Below are positions 1 through 7,929 of a DNA stretch of 64,000 nt, in pieces. The stretch comes from Opitutaceae bacterium (GTDB lineage: Bacteria; Verrucomicrobiota; Verrucomicrobiia; Opitutales; Opitutaceae). Under the pieces are notes generated by a model. It was not told where the DNA came from. It made no database searches and saw nothing but the letters and a program-made list of their open reading frames with translations. Made by a program: the position numbers and the translations under genes. How positions within the stretch are numbered: the first letter of the stretch is position 1; every line of letters starts with the position of its first letter. Location of the stretch: NCBI GenBank assembly GCA_028284385.1, contig JANQRT010000068.1, positions 1-64,000 on the forward strand, written 5' to 3'.

Positions 1-387
1 GTTCTCGTTCATGAGCAGGAATGCGACATTCAACTTCTGCAGACCGATCTGAAGTCCTCCGCTTCCCTCTCCAGTTTTGAACCAGGCGGGAGATCCCCAT
101 TCTCCGTCATCATTTCTGACCAATGCGATGCCGAAACCCCCTTTCCCGCCAAGAACGAACCCTGCCTCGTATTGCCGGAAGATCATGATTCCCTTCGCGC
201 TTTGAAGCACGTTAGCCGGGATCTTGGAAACGTCCTCGAACTGGATGTCATCAAGGGTCCTGATCAATCTTTCCGACCTGCGTTTGAGTCCCTTTTCCCC
301 AATAGCGTGGAGCTCTTGCAGCAAGCACAGCGATAAGATCGCGGCGATGATGCGGAGTATCCCTTTGTAGTAGGCGGTTTGGCGCAT
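1..387 (-). CDS. SYLF-domain lipid-binding protein (Ysc84-like), 3' end cut by window edge
   Basis: Reading leftward from an ATG at 387, 129 codons stay open to the window edge. The first ~20 residues are a hydrophobic signal-like segment (LRIIAAILSLCLLQELHA). The SYLF (Ysc84) pattern follows: KIPANVLQSAKGIMIF at about residues 52-67, then GGKGGFG, then WGSPAWFKTGEGSGGLQIG. SYLF proteins bind phosphoinositides in eukaryotes; bacterial members are secreted or periplasmic with no settled role. The C-terminus lies outside the window. The signal segment suggests export. Family assignment is strong; function is open. Confidence 0.85.
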   Translation of the reverse strand, partial: MRQTAYYKGILRIIAAILSLCLLQELHAIGEKGLKRRSERLIRTLDDIQFEDVSKIPANVLQSAKGIMIFRQYEAGFVLGGKGGFGIALVRNDDGEWGSPAWFKTGEGSGGLQIGLQKLNVAFLLMNEN

Positions 388-610
388 AGGAAGTAGGTTG
401 CTTGAATTTCAGATTAATCGCCTAAGCGTGGCAAACAGAATTCTCCACTATGGAATGCGGCTTCCGTCTACGCTGATTCGAAGTGTATTTAAAACTTTAA
501 TACGAACACAGAGTCCAGTCTGGCTGGAGTTTCTGAAATCGGAGATTGTTGAAATTTTTTCGTGTTTTTCAAAAAGGATCGCTTAGGTTCGATTACCATA
601 GGCAGAAATC

Positions 611-2518
611 ATGGGCAATTGTGTCCGCTGCCTAGGCCTAGACATGTCTACTCATAGGATTGATCCGCTCAAAAACGATTACGCCAACAATGAGCTTATC
701 AAGCGTTTGCTTGGATTGAGTTGGAACTACAGGGGCGACTGTTTGCGCGTTATCGGTCTCCAGTTGCTGTTGCTGACCATGGGGCTGGCTGGACTTGGAT
801 TTGCAGGGCTTGGAGTGGATGTGATCCACCATGAAGTGGCTCCGTTTACCGAAAAGCCTAGATGGCCTTTGGGTTTATCTCCTCCTTCCCATTGGTCTGC
901 GATTTCGGTCGTAGCCATGATTTCCGGCCTGATTCTGGCATTGGCTCTCACACGAGCTCTATTGAATTACCATTATCAGATGTCGGTAGCCAGACTCGTT
1001 CAGGCTAAAATCGTTCCCAATCTGAGAGCCCAAGTTTACGAGAAGCTGCAGAAGCTCGATTTTCGCTTTTTCGATGCCAATGCCAGCGGATCCATCATAA
1101 ATCGGGTCACCAGCGATGTGCAGGCGGTTCGAATTTTCGTCGACGGCGTGCTCGTTCAAAGCCTGATAATGCTCATATCGCTGGTGGTTTTCCTGGTGTT
1201 CATGATGAGTATCCACTTCTGGCTTACGCTTGCCTGCTTGGCTACGACTCCTTTGCTTTGGGTCGCTTCCGTTATGTTTTCCCGGCGCGTTCGTCCCGCG
1301 TTCGTCAGGAATCGCGAGCTGATCGACGAAATGGTGCGCGCCTTGGCGGAATCAGTCCAAGGGATATACGCGGTTAAGGGGTTTGGGCGCGAGAGAGAAG
1401 AAAAAGCCAAGTTCAATACGGCCAGCAATCTAGTGCGTGACCATATGAGGTCGATCTTCAAGCTGGTCAGTCTTTTCGGCCCTTCGGTTAACATGCTGAC
1501 TCATGTCAACATAACTGTCCTGCTGGGCTATGGTGGGTACTTGGTCTACCGGAACGAATTGGCTTTGGGGACAGGAATAGTCGTGTTTTCCGGTTTGCTA
1601 CAGCAGTTTTCCAATCAGGTATCGAATATTTCAGGACTGGCGAATAGCATGCAACGGAGCCTGACCGGAGCTCGACGCGTCTTTGAAATACTGGATACGC
1701 CAATCTCCATCGAGTCCTCTGCCAACGCCTCTTCCATTCGGAAATCGAAAGGCGAAGTCGCCTTTAAGAACGTGTTTTTCGGGTACTCGAAAAATGAATA
1801 TGTTCTAAGAGACGTCTCTTTTTCAGTAGAGTCCGGCCAGATTGTGGCGGTGGTAGGGGCGACGGGAGCGGGCAAGAGCGCTTTGCTAAGTTTGATTCCC
1901 AGGTTTTACGATCCTGACAGAGGGCAGGTTCTAATCGATGGAATAGATGCTCGCGAATTGAAACTCGAGGATCTCCGGCGGAATATCGGAATCGTTTTCC
2001 AGGAGAGTTTCATGTTTAGCAACACGATCGCTTCCAACATTTCCTTCGGAAACCCTTGGGCTAGTCGCGAGCAAGTTGAACGAGCGGCCAGGCTGGCTTC
2101 GGCCCACGAATTCATTGTTCAAATGCCTGAAGGCTATGATTCGGTGCTAGGAGAGGCGGGATCCAATCTTTCAGGAGGCCAGAGACAGCGTCTGGCCATC
2201 GCTCGAGCTTTGCTCCTCGAGCCTTCGATTCTTATTCTTGATGATCCGACGGCCGCTATCGATGCCAGTACGGAAGACGAGATTCTCAAGGCGATGGATG
2301 GAGCGATGAAAGGGAGGACTACCTTTGTCGTCGCTCACAGGATGAGCACCTTGCGAAGATCTGACTACGTGGTGGTTCTCGACAAGGGAAGAGTCGTTCA
2401 AACCGGGACGCATGACAAGTTATTGGGGAGCCCGGGACTTTATCGCAACCTGGCCAACTTGCAAGTGGTGGATGACACTCGTTCAAGGGATATGATTTTA
2501 AATAGCTCACAATACTGA
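611..2518 (+). CDS. ABC exporter half-transporter, subunit 1 (degenerate catalytic site)
   Basis: A 635-residue half-transporter with an N-terminal six-helix membrane domain of the MsbA/LmrA exporter type and a C-terminal ATPase domain. Walker A (GATGAGKS) is at about 416-423, a canonical signature LSGGQ at 520-524, and the switch His in VVAHR. In Walker B the catalytic Glu is replaced: ILILDD ends with Asp545. The partner gene begins 11 bases later. Together they look like a heterodimeric exporter in which this subunit supplies the weak Walker B and the good signature. Substrate unknown; lipid, peptide or drug export are the usual options. No clear ribosome site marks the start, and ATG 644 is an alternative. 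Confidence 0.93.
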   Translation: MGNCVRCLGLDMSTHRIDPLKNDYANNELIKRLLGLSWNYRGDCLRVIGLQLLLLTMGLAGLGFAGLGVDVIHHEVAPFTEKPRWPLGLSPPSHWSAISVVAMISGLILALALTRALLNYHYQMSVARLVQAKIVPNLRAQVYEKLQKLDFRFFDANASGSIINRVTSDVQAVRIFVDGVLVQSLIMLISLVVFLVFMMSIHFWLTLACLATTPLLWVASVMFSRRVRPAFVRNRELIDEMVRALAESVQGIYAVKGFGREREEKAKFNTASNLVRDHMRSIFKLVSLFGPSVNMLTHVNITVLLGYGGYLVYRNELALGTGIVVFSGLLQQFSNQVSNISGLANSMQRSLTGARRVFEILDTPISIESSANASSIRKSKGEVAFKNVFFGYSKNEYVLRDVSFSVESGQIVAVVGATGAGKSALLSLIPRFYDPDRGQVLIDGIDARELKLEDLRRNIGIVFQESFMFSNTIASNISFGNPWASREQVERAARLASAHEFIVQMPEGYDSVLGEAGSNLSGGQRQRLAIARALLLEPSILILDDPTAAIDASTEDEILKAMDGAMKGRTTFVVAHRMSTLRRSDYVVVLDKGRVVQTGTHDKLLGSPGLYRNLANLQVVDDTRSRDMILNSSQY

Positions 2519-2529
2519 GTCGTTTAGCG

Positions 2530-4362
2530 ATGCCAAAACAAAGCCTCAGTATTACTCACTACCACAATCGCATCGAAGATGAAGAACGGATGCGACCCTT
2601 GGAGTTTGGGTTAATTCGCCGCATCTTTTCCTACACCAACAAGTATCGCCTCAGACGAAACCTGCTGATCTTCTTTGTAGTCTCTCGAGCCCTACAAATG
2701 CCGATGCTGGCTTGGGCGATAGGCGAGGTGATTGGGGGCCCTGTCACGAATCTTTCCCGAGCGGACGCCAGTTTCGAGCAAAGTGGTTTGTTCTGGGGTG
2801 TGGTTGGCTATTTTTGTTTGGCCGCCTTGACCAATTTCTTTTTCCATTTTCGACAACGACTGGCGTTGGAGCTGGGGGAATCGGTGGTTTGCGATCTTAG
2901 GAACGAGGTGTATCAACATCTCCAGCGCATGCCGATGAGCTTTTATAGCAGGACGAAACTCGGCCGTATCATCAGTCGCATGACATCCGATATCGAATCG
3001 GTCAGAGCTGGCGTCCAAGACGTGTTTTTCGTTAGCATCGTTCAAGGAGGCCAGATGATAGGCGCGGCTGCATTGATGATCTACTACAACTGGCGTTTAT
3101 TCAGCGTGATCCTAGCCATGGCTCCGATCCTGTATTTCATCAATCGACACTTCCGCAGGCGTTTAAGCAAAGCGACGCGAGAAGTTCAGGAAAGCATGAG
3201 CCGAGTAACCTCGACGCTTGCCGAGTCCGTCAACGGCATACGTGTTACGCAGGGATTCTCTAGGCAGGACACCAATGCCGGACTTTTTAGGCAGCTTGTC
3301 GATGAGCACTCTCGCTACAATATGGCGGTAGCCAAGTCCTCCTCGCTTTTGAACCCATTGCTAGAAATGAATGGGCAATTCTTTCTCGCCATTCTGCTCT
3401 TGCTTGGAGGCTTTCAGGTTTTTTCCGCAAATAGCGTAGTCGATGTCGGCGACTTGGTGCGGTTTTTCTTTCTCGCCAATTTATTCTTCGCCCCTCTGCT
3501 TGTCTTGGGAAATCAATACAACCAGTCTCTCGTCGCTATGGCCGGCGCAGAGCGCGTCTTTGGATTGCTCGATCAGAAACCTGATTGGGAAGACGAAGCG
3601 GATGCAGTGGCAATCGAATCCATTGAGGGTCGCGTAGAGTATAGGAATGTCTCTTTTCGATACGAGGAAACCAAGCCCGTCCTTCGAGACATTTCATTTA
3701 AGTCCAATCCTGGCGAGTCAACCGCTCTTGTGGGACATACCGGCAGTGGAAAGAGCTCGATTATCAACCTTTTGGCCAAGTTCTATCTGGTCGACGAGGG
3801 TGGGGTCGAAATCGATGGCATTGATTTAAAGAAAATCACTAGCGAATCGCTGCACCGACACATGGGAATCGTATTGCAGCAGAATTTTCTATTCACTGGG
3901 ACGGTTACGGAGAATATTCGCTTTGGCAGGCCAGACGCTTCGGATGAAGAGGTGGTTCAGTCAGTTAAAGATTTGGACTGCCTTGATATTATTGAAAGCC
4001 TTCCCGACGGCTTTCATACGGAAGTGGGAGAGCGCGGAGCGTCCTTATCTCTTGGGCAGCGTCAACTCGTCTGTTTCGCCCGAGCAATGCTGGCCAACCC
4101 TAGGATCCTCATACTCGATGAAGCGACCAGCTCGATCGATACCATGACCGAAGCCAAATTGCAAAGGGCTCTCGAGCGACTCTTAAAAGGTCGAACCAGC
4201 TTTGTCGTAGCTCATCGTTTGAGTACTATTCGGCATGTCGACAAGGTGATCGTCCTTGATCAAGGACGTATCAAAGAAATGGGCACACATGAAGAACTGG
4301 TTGCTCGTGAAGGCATCTATGCCGGTCTCTACGAGCAGTTTTCCAAAGCGAGTCAAAGCTAG
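2530..4362 (+). CDS. ABC exporter half-transporter, subunit 2 (catalytic site)
   Basis: A 610-residue membrane-plus-ATPase half-transporter, cotranscribed with the upstream gene. Walker A is GHTGSGKSS, Walker B is ILILDEATSSID with the catalytic Glu531 intact, and the H-loop His is in VVAHR. The signature is altered to LSLGQ (506-510) instead of LSGGQ. The defects therefore complement those of subunit 1: its Asp545 site would face this LSLGQ signature, while Glu531 would face the canonical LSGGQ of subunit 1. This matches asymmetric heterodimers such as TM287/288, TmrAB and BmrCD. An internal ATG at 2590 is a possible alternative start. A weak hairpin follows the stop. Confidence 0.93.
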   Translation: MPKQSLSITHYHNRIEDEERMRPLEFGLIRRIFSYTNKYRLRRNLLIFFVVSRALQMPMLAWAIGEVIGGPVTNLSRADASFEQSGLFWGVVGYFCLAALTNFFFHFRQRLALELGESVVCDLRNEVYQHLQRMPMSFYSRTKLGRIISRMTSDIESVRAGVQDVFFVSIVQGGQMIGAAALMIYYNWRLFSVILAMAPILYFINRHFRRRLSKATREVQESMSRVTSTLAESVNGIRVTQGFSRQDTNAGLFRQLVDEHSRYNMAVAKSSSLLNPLLEMNGQFFLAILLLLGGFQVFSANSVVDVGDLVRFFFLANLFFAPLLVLGNQYNQSLVAMAGAERVFGLLDQKPDWEDEADAVAIESIEGRVEYRNVSFRYEETKPVLRDISFKSNPGESTALVGHTGSGKSSIINLLAKFYLVDEGGVEIDGIDLKKITSESLHRHMGIVLQQNFLFTGTVTENIRFGRPDASDEEVVQSVKDLDCLDIIESLPDGFHTEVGERGASLSLGQRQLVCFARAMLANPRILILDEATSSIDTMTEAKLQRALERLLKGRTSFVVAHRLSTIRHVDKVIVLDQGRIKEMGTHEELVAREGIYAGLYEQFSKASQS

Positions 4363-4390
4363 GCTTGAAAGACGTTTTTTCCCTTCAAGC
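4363..4390. terminator. Possible hairpin terminator between convergent genes
   Basis: GCTTGAA (4363-4369) and TTCAAGC (4384-4390) form a 7-bp stem. The 14-base loop contains a run of six T. The hairpin lies between the stop of the ABC exporter and the stop of the leftward response regulator. There is no clean U-tract outside the stem, so this is tentative. Confidence 0.35.
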
Positions 4391-4405
4391 GAATCGAAAC
4401 CGCCT

Positions 4406-5107
4406 TTATTCGCCTGCTGGCGAAGATGGAGGCTGATTGTATCGAGCGGGCAGTTCGATGATACCCATCTCGTAGGCGCATCGGGTTAGCTCCACCGCGC
4501 TGCGGGCATCGAGCTTTTTCATCAAGTTCGCCCGGTGAGCCTCGATGGTCTTTACGCTCACTTCAAGCATGCTGGCGATTTGCTTGGTGCTCATGCCTTC
4601 TGCAACGGCCTGAAGAACTTCGCGTTCCCTATTGGAAAGCTTCCCCTTTTTCTTACTAGCATTCGAACCCCCCAGGTGAGACTCTCTGAGGAGGCTAGCT
4701 GCTACGGGACATAGATAGCCACTCCCGTTTCGAACCTCTCTCATCCCTTCCTTGAGCTTGGCGGCGGAGGAGCTTTTTGCGATGATCCCGTGACATCCGA
4801 GCTCTAGCAGCTCACGAATGGCTTCGGGCGTGAAATTTGCCGAAATGGCGATGAATCTGGCGTTGGGATTCTTATGCCCGAATTGCCTTAAGATTTCCAT
4901 GCCATTCAAACCTGGAAGAAACAGATCGAAGATAATTAGATCCGGCTTCTCTTCCTCACACAACTTTAGACCTTCCCTCCCGTCAGTAGCTTCGCCGACA
5001 ACCACCATGCCGGGGATGGAAACCGCCATGCTAGCGACAAGATCCCTTAGCATGATCTGATCTTCAATAACTACAATACGCGTCTGAGCGGTGTTCATAT
5101 GACTCAT
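4406..5107 (-). CDS. NarL/FixJ-type response regulator
   Basis: A 233-residue cytoplasmic DNA-binding response regulator. The receiver domain carries the acidic pair near residues 15-16 (VIEDQ), the phospho-acceptor Asp61 in LIIFDLFLPG, and the KSSS lysine region. A linker leads to a LuxR-type helix-turn-helix (LSNREREVLQAVAEG, then TKQIASMLEVSVKTIEAHR). It diverges from a PAS-like/REC/HPt gene across ~300 bases, which suggests one phosphorelay. No histidine kinase lies in the window. The first ATG (5107) is used; a second Met three codons in is equally possible. Target genes unknown. Confidence 0.92.
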   Translation of the reverse strand: MSHMNTAQTRIVVIEDQIMLRDLVASMAVSIPGMVVVGEATDGREGLKLCEEEKPDLIIFDLFLPGLNGMEILRQFGHKNPNARFIAISANFTPEAIRELLELGCHGIIAKSSSAAKLKEGMREVRNGSGYLCPVAASLLRESHLGGSNASKKKGKLSNREREVLQAVAEGMSTKQIASMLEVSVKTIEAHRANLMKKLDARSAVELTRCAYEMGIIELPARYNQPPSSPAGE

Positions 5108-5404
5108 AGAATAATTTTATATGTTTTTGGGGGATGCAAGACAAGTAGAGGCACCACGAAATTATCGTGACTCCGCCCATTGCAAAAACGGTCTTATCAA
5201 TTCCGCAATGAAATTTTACTAACCTAGGTGAATCTACTTATTATTTAATGGTTTTTAAGGTGAAATTACTTAGGGAATAACGTTGTTTATAGGGATATCT
5301 AAATTTTCTTCACAAATTTTTTAAAAGTTGAGTTTGCAATTTCGTCGCTTTGCAGCGGAATACTGATCTCCAATTACAAACTTATAAGTACTGTTGGCAG
5401 ATTT

Positions 5405-6556
5405 ATGGCAAACGGCGACTCAAAAGATTCATCAAAACGAATTATCGCGGAAGGGGCGAGCTGGCCTGTTTTTTTCCTAGATGCTTCATGCAAGGTCATT
5501 TGGATGAATCGGAGCGCTCTCTCGGAACTCGAGGTTTTGGGAGTATCACTCTGTAACAGAGACCTGGCCGATGTCCTGGACGCCTTTGATGTGAAATTGG
5601 AAGACGTGGGGGAAGCGCTGCGGTATATCGATGAAGGTCGGTCAGGCGACCTAGATTTTGAAGACGGTCGGTGGGCGTCTTTATCGATCCATTTCGTCGC
5701 TCGAGAAGCTTGTGAGGGGAAGGATACCGTAGTAAGTTTAAAGCGTCATGACATTTCTGTTACATCGAGCGGTCCCCAGGAGGAAAAGAAGTTCGAGAAG
5801 TCAAACCTACGAGTCGCTGTAGTCGACGATAATCAAGTGTCCTTGGAAATCGCAAGACGGCTGCTCGTCAGACTGGGCTACGATCCTCGAGACTTTTCCA
5901 ATGCCAATGATGTCATCGAGGCAAATCAGGAAGCCTCCTTCGATCTTGTCGTTACCGACCTTCGTATGCCGGAGGTCGATGGACTAGAGCTTTGCCAGAC
6001 ACTCAAAGCTACCGGTTCGATCAAGGTAATCGCTCTAACGGCGAGCGATAGCGTTCATGATCAGAAGAATTGTCTGGAAGCCGGTATGGATGGATACATT
6101 CTAAAGCCTGTTACGCTGGACAATCTTGCCAAGGGCATTGATTTAACCCTGTCCGGCGGACGGTACTTTCCATCTTTGGGCTTTGCAGACAAGGCTGACA
6201 TGAGCTGGGACGAAATTGAGCTTATAAATACCGACGACTGGCAAGATGATCCGGATTTGCACAAGCGGATGCTGTCTTTGCTCTTCGATGACGCTCCTGG
6301 AGCGCTGGAAGCTATCGATGCGGCTTGGAATTCCAGGGACGCCAAGGCCTTTGAGGAAAGAATCCACTATTTCAAGGGAAGCGTCGATGTTGTTCGGGCG
6401 GATCGACTTGCTTCTATTTGCCAAACCCTTCTCGAGTGGACGCGCCATGGCCAAATGATGAAATCGGAGTCAGTTCTTCCCGTTTTGAGGAAAGCATTTG
6501 AGGACACGAAAGCCTACGCGATGAAGGCAGGGTTAACCCGCGAATCGTCTGATTGA
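5405..6556 (+). CDS. PAS-like / receiver / HPt phosphorelay protein without a kinase domain
   Basis: A 383-residue soluble protein. Residues ~15-115 look like a PAS sensor fold (WPVFFLDASCKVIWMN). Residues ~135-250 are a receiver with acidic pair Asp141/Asp142, phospho-acceptor Asp185 (VVTDLRMPEVDG), Thr212 and Lys234. The C-terminal ~100 residues form an HPt helical bundle with His321 in IHYFKGS. There is no HisKA or HATPase domain, so the protein probably relays phosphate between an external kinase and a regulator. The divergent NarL-type regulator is the obvious candidate partner. It could also be the tail of a once larger hybrid kinase, but the PAS-like N-terminus argues for an intact gene. 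Confidence 0.88.
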   Translation: MANGDSKDSSKRIIAEGASWPVFFLDASCKVIWMNRSALSELEVLGVSLCNRDLADVLDAFDVKLEDVGEALRYIDEGRSGDLDFEDGRWASLSIHFVAREACEGKDTVVSLKRHDISVTSSGPQEEKKFEKSNLRVAVVDDNQVSLEIARRLLVRLGYDPRDFSNANDVIEANQEASFDLVVTDLRMPEVDGLELCQTLKATGSIKVIALTASDSVHDQKNCLEAGMDGYILKPVTLDNLAKGIDLTLSGGRYFPSLGFADKADMSWDEIELINTDDWQDDPDLHKRMLSLLFDDAPGALEAIDAAWNSRDAKAFEERIHYFKGSVDVVRADRLASICQTLLEWTRHGQMMKSESVLPVLRKAFEDTKAYAMKAGLTRESSD

Positions 6557-6654
6557 GCCCGGCAGGCAGGATTCTGGTAAATTCGGTAGAATTTTTTCAC
6601 ACTTCTGCTAAATAAGTTTGCTTCGCCAGAGGGAGAGCGTATCGAAGTAGGAAT

Positions 6655-6927
6655 ATGGCTAAGTCTTCTCCTAAAAAAAAGGCCAATGCGGCATTCATGA
6701 AACCTGTAACTCCCGATGCGGCATTAGCGGCGGTCGTTGGCTCGGATCCGCTTCCCCGTACCGAGCTCACTAAAAAGTTGTGGGATTATATCAAATCGAA
6801 CGATTTGCAAAACCCTTCCAATAAGCGCGAGATCGTGGCCGACGATAAGTTGAAAGCGGTTTTCGATGGCAAAGACAAAGTTTCCATGTTTGAAATGACG
6901 AAACTCGTCTCAGGCCACCTCAAGTAG
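6655..6927 (+). CDS. Stand-alone SWIB-domain protein
   Basis: A 90-residue lysine-rich protein that is almost entirely a SWIB domain: FMKPVTPDAALAAVVG, then RTELTKKLWDYIKSNDLQ, then KREIVADDKL and FDGKDKVSMFEMTKLV. SWIB/MDM2 domains occur in eukaryotic SWI/SNF complexes. Among bacteria they are mainly known in Chlamydiae, where some are fused to topoisomerase I, and in relatives of the same superphylum. A chromatin-like or topoisomerase-associated role is inferred only. The gene is monocistronic and ends at a strong terminator (6957-6994). Confidence 0.93.
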   Translation: MAKSSPKKKANAAFMKPVTPDAALAAVVGSDPLPRTELTKKLWDYIKSNDLQNPSNKREIVADDKLKAVFDGKDKVSMFEMTKLVSGHLK

Positions 6928-6956
6928 GGCTTATTTCCTCACCATCTCGATTTTTG

Positions 6957-6994
6957 AAATCCCGAAGGATAATCTGATTCCTTCGGGATTTTTT
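6957..6994 (+). terminator. Rho-independent terminator of the SWIB gene
   Basis: A 13-bp perfect stem (6957-6969 with 6979-6991), core ATCCCGAAGGA/TCCTTCGGGAT, with a 9-base loop. A T run overlaps and follows the right arm. It lies 30 bases after the SWIB stop and touches the stop codon of the opposing phosphatase-family gene. Confidence 0.9.
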
Positions 6995-7832
6995 ATCTCC
7001 CTTTTGCAGCGGCTCTTCCATTCACGTATTCACCTACTGGAAGCTCGAAGTGAATGATGGCTGGAAGATGGTCCGAAGCAAAGCTGCGCACGATCTCGGT
7101 ATTCGTTTCCTGATAGGGCTTGGCTAGGAGGATGAAATCCAGTCCTCTCGAGGGAAAGTGGGCTGGAAAGGTTCGACCGTTCTTGGGAAAATAGGCGTAG
7201 TGATAATGCTCAGCCGCCCTGATGACGAATTGTCTTACGGCATCGCTAAAGACGCGAGAGCCGGTATTGAAATCGCCACAGATGATAGGAGGCAGGTGTT
7301 CTGCCGATTCGTAATGGCGGCGCTCGATTTTGGCTAATAGTTTCTCGATCTGCTGCATGCGGACACGCTTCGATCGAAAATCCAGATGGATATTTATAAA
7401 GTCGATTTGGATTCCTCCGAAGTCGACTCCGATTTCCATGTAACCCTTTTCACCTAGCTTCTTTTCGCCAAAAGCCACCACCTCGTAGTTGACGATTGGA
7501 TGTTTGGACAGGAAGGCGTTTCCGTAGGAGAGCTGCTTGCGACCGCTTCGCTTGTTGTGCACCCCATGTTCGGCAAAGGGGTAGCCTGTAGCCTTTTGAA
7601 GGTAATCGAGGAGATTGATGTGTTTATTCCAATGCGAGCATTCATCCACCTCTTGCAGCGCGATTACGTCTGGCTCGAATCTTCTGATAATCTCAGCGAT
7701 TCGATCGAGATTCTTAATTATGCCTCTCGACGTGTGAAAGCCCTGGTAAAGCGAGAGTCCTCTGCCATGAGCAATGTTGAATGTCATTAAGCTACCTGCG
7801 AGCTTTCCCTCTCGGATCTCTGCTTTCTGCAC
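6993..7832 (-). CDS. Endonuclease/exonuclease/phosphatase family protein
   Basis: A 279-residue enzyme of the DNase I-like metal-dependent phosphoesterase fold. Visible active-site motifs are FNIAHGRG near 18-25, Glu61 in ALQEVDE, GN at 104-105, His149 in INIHLD, Asp187/Asn189 in CGDFNT, and the terminal Asp254-His255 pair in SDHLP. The family includes nucleases, inositol-phosphate and sphingolipid phosphodiesterases, and the motifs do not separate these. No signal peptide is evident, so it is probably cytoplasmic. The start is GTG; the first internal Met (residue 16) would fall inside the first motif. Confidence 0.9.
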   Translation of the reverse strand: MQKAEIREGKLAGSLMTFNIAHGRGLSLYQGFHTSRGIIKNLDRIAEIIRRFEPDVIALQEVDECSHWNKHINLLDYLQKATGYPFAEHGVHNKRSGRKQLSYGNAFLSKHPIVNYEVVAFGEKKLGEKGYMEIGVDFGGIQIDFINIHLDFRSKRVRMQQIEKLLAKIERRHYESAEHLPPIICGDFNTGSRVFSDAVRQFVIRAAEHYHYAYFPKNGRTFPAHFPSRGLDFILLAKPYQETNTEIVRSFASDHLPAIIHFELPVGEYVNGRAAAKGR

Positions 7833-7929
7833 TAATTTTTACCCTATGCCATTCCCTCTTGCAGGCAAAGCGGAATCTGGCGATTTCATCTTTATTTAAA
7901 CAAACTGACACTTTATTAGTGACTTCCTA

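Noticed and set aside
398..586. 62-residue open frame in the gap before the ABC exporter
   Set aside because: TTG-type start, no ribosome site, no recognisable composition; overlaps the promoter zone of two genes.
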